Part shown: positions 36,772-37,557 of the stretch, piece after piece
How the letters are laid out: every line of letters begins with the position of its first letter
Numbering within the stretch: the first letter of the stretch is position 1
Assembly: GCA_003460745.1 (NCBI GenBank)
Contig: QTVU01000027.1
Location: 1-37,557 of the forward strand
Source of the DNA: Firmicutes bacterium AM55-24TS
Lineage (GTDB): Bacteria; Bacillota; Clostridia; UBA1381
DNA: 37,557 nt
Reading direction: 5' to 3'
The notes under the pieces: model-generated
What the model saw: the letters and a program-made list of their open reading frames with translations, nothing else
The model's database searches: none
What the model was told of the DNA's origin: nothing
Program-made: the position numbers and the translations under genes

Positions 36772-37428
36772 ATGAAAACTTTTACAGTAATAGGATTGGG
36801 CAGATTCGGAACATCTATTGCAACGCAACTTTTTAATATGGGTTATGAAGTGCTTGCGATAGACAAAAATATGGATAAAATAAACGCTATTGCAAATTTG
36901 GTAACAAGAGCGGCTTGTACCGACGCAAAAGACGAAAGCTTGTTAAAACAACTTGGAGTGAAAAACTCGGATTGTGCAATCGTGTGTATCGGCGGTGACG
37001 ATATAACGGACAGCGTACTTACAACTCTTGCACTAAAAGATATGGGAGTTAAGCAGGTTGTGTGTAAAGCAAAGGATAATATGCACAAAACCGTACTGAA
37101 AAAAGTCGGTGCGGATAATGTTATAATTCCCGAACAGGAGGCAGGCATTAAAGCCGCAATAGAACTTGTTTCGGACAGATTGCTTGATATAATCGAATTG
37201 TCGGACGAATACAGTATTGTGGACGCTGTTGTACCGAACACATGGATAGGCAAGAGCATTATGGAATTGTCTGTTCGTAAAAAATATAACGTAAATATTG
37301 TTGCGATAAAGAGTAATAACGGCGGTAAGGTGAATATTTCACCTGAACCCGAATACAAATTTAAAGATACCGATATTGTCGTGCTTGTAGGAGATACCGA
37401 GTCGATAAACAGATTGGAAAGTATATAA
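36772..37428 (+). CDS. ktrA: Ktr potassium uptake regulatory subunit KtrA
   Basis: This 218-residue single-RCK protein has the Rossmann motif VIGLGRFGTSIATQL, which binds ATP/ADP in KtrA, and a C-terminal RCK_C domain (about 135-218). In Firmicutes that domain binds cyclic-di-AMP and closes the channel. Length and start are typical. It forms the gating octamer with KtrB, encoded just upstream. A terminator follows directly. Confidence 0.95.
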   Translation: MKTFTVIGLGRFGTSIATQLFNMGYEVLAIDKNMDKINAIANLVTRAACTDAKDESLLKQLGVKNSDCAIVCIGGDDITDSVLTTLALKDMGVKQVVCKAKDNMHKTVLKKVGADNVIIPEQEAGIKAAIELVSDRLLDIIELSDEYSIVDAVVPNTWIGKSIMELSVRKKYNVNIVAIKSNNGGKVNISPEPEYKFKDTDIVVLVGDTESINRLESI

Positions 37429-37440
37429 AAGACTGTATAT

Positions 37441-37475
37441 AAAAAGTATTGCTGAAAATGCAATACTTTTTTTGT
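37441..37475 (+). terminator. Terminator after ktrA
   Basis: AAAAAGTATTGC (37441-37452) pairs perfectly with GCAATACTTTTT (37460-37471) over a seven-base loop, with a T-run to 37473 and beyond. Confidence 0.92.
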
Positions 37476-37557
37476 TTTGTTTTAAACAAGAAAGTAATGA
37501 ATTATATATGAAAAACTTACAAAGAATAAAAATATCAAAAAAACTATTGACAAAAGT

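Noticed and set aside
37508..37557. Start of another gene at the window edge
   Set aside because: An ATG at 37508 stays open to the end and reads like the start of a membrane sensor protein, but the same bases contain TTGACA (37547-37552), a perfect -35; 50 bases cannot decide, and the ribosome site is weak.

Overview
The window is a low-GC chromosomal segment from a spore-forming, Gram-positive anaerobe-type bacterium, most likely class Clostridia. The reasons are a full Spo0A, strong AGGAGG-type ribosome sites, sigma-A promoters, ATP-independent-looking housekeeping clusters such as DUF512 radical SAM-der-plsY-gpsA, a DUF896 (YnzC) gene, AsnA and an SLH surface protein. I cannot name the genus. 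No tRNA, rRNA or CRISPR array was seen. Almost every base is accounted for; no gene-free gap exceeds about 300 bases.

Layout. (1) 1-1533: the decayed right end of a Tn916-type integrative element: two 71-bp tandem repeats and an integrase pseudogene with at least three lesions. (2) 1534-5940, plus strand: ywlE-like phosphatase, rimI, tsaD, aroB, lspA and an RluD-type pseudouridine synthase, tightly packed. (3) 6020-9759: ddl, murI, a DUF1934 gene and a C-terminal processing protease, a cell-envelope operon with its own promoter and terminator. (4) 9899-14016: a membrane-anchored LonB-like ATPase with no protease domain, then lon and engB. (5) 14023-16812: a REP-like repeat pair, a terminator and a large secreted SLH protein. 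(6) 16831-20284, minus strand: spo0A, a Zn/Cd-type P-type ATPase with a remarkable His/Cys-rich N-terminus under an ArsR/SmtB-like operator, and a 37-residue Cys-rich membrane peptide too short for ordinary gene calling. (7) 20427-28081, plus: ynzC, asnA, asnS, a TPR membrane protein, rarA, nadE and an EamA transporter. (8) 28209-37428, plus: DUF512 radical SAM protein, der, plsY, gpsA, and two different potassium uptake systems side by side (TrkA-TrkH, then KtrB-KtrA).

The genes mostly serve growth: tRNA t6A modification, peptidoglycan precursors (D-Ala-D-Ala, D-Glu), lipoprotein maturation, phospholipid synthesis, ribosome assembly GTPases, asparagine and NAD supply, and ion homeostasis. 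Four conserved genes (lon, zntA, rarA, gpsA) are each broken by one single-base indel. So many in housekeeping genes points to residual sequencing or assembly error more than to gene decay, and each is annotated here as one gene.

The observations I would follow first are the protease-less LonB upstream of lon, the Cys-rich membrane micropeptide next to the metal ATPase, the His/Cys-repeat metal ATPase with its operator, and a REP/MITE-like two-hairpin element that sits between 10-bp direct repeats exactly at the asnA stop codon.
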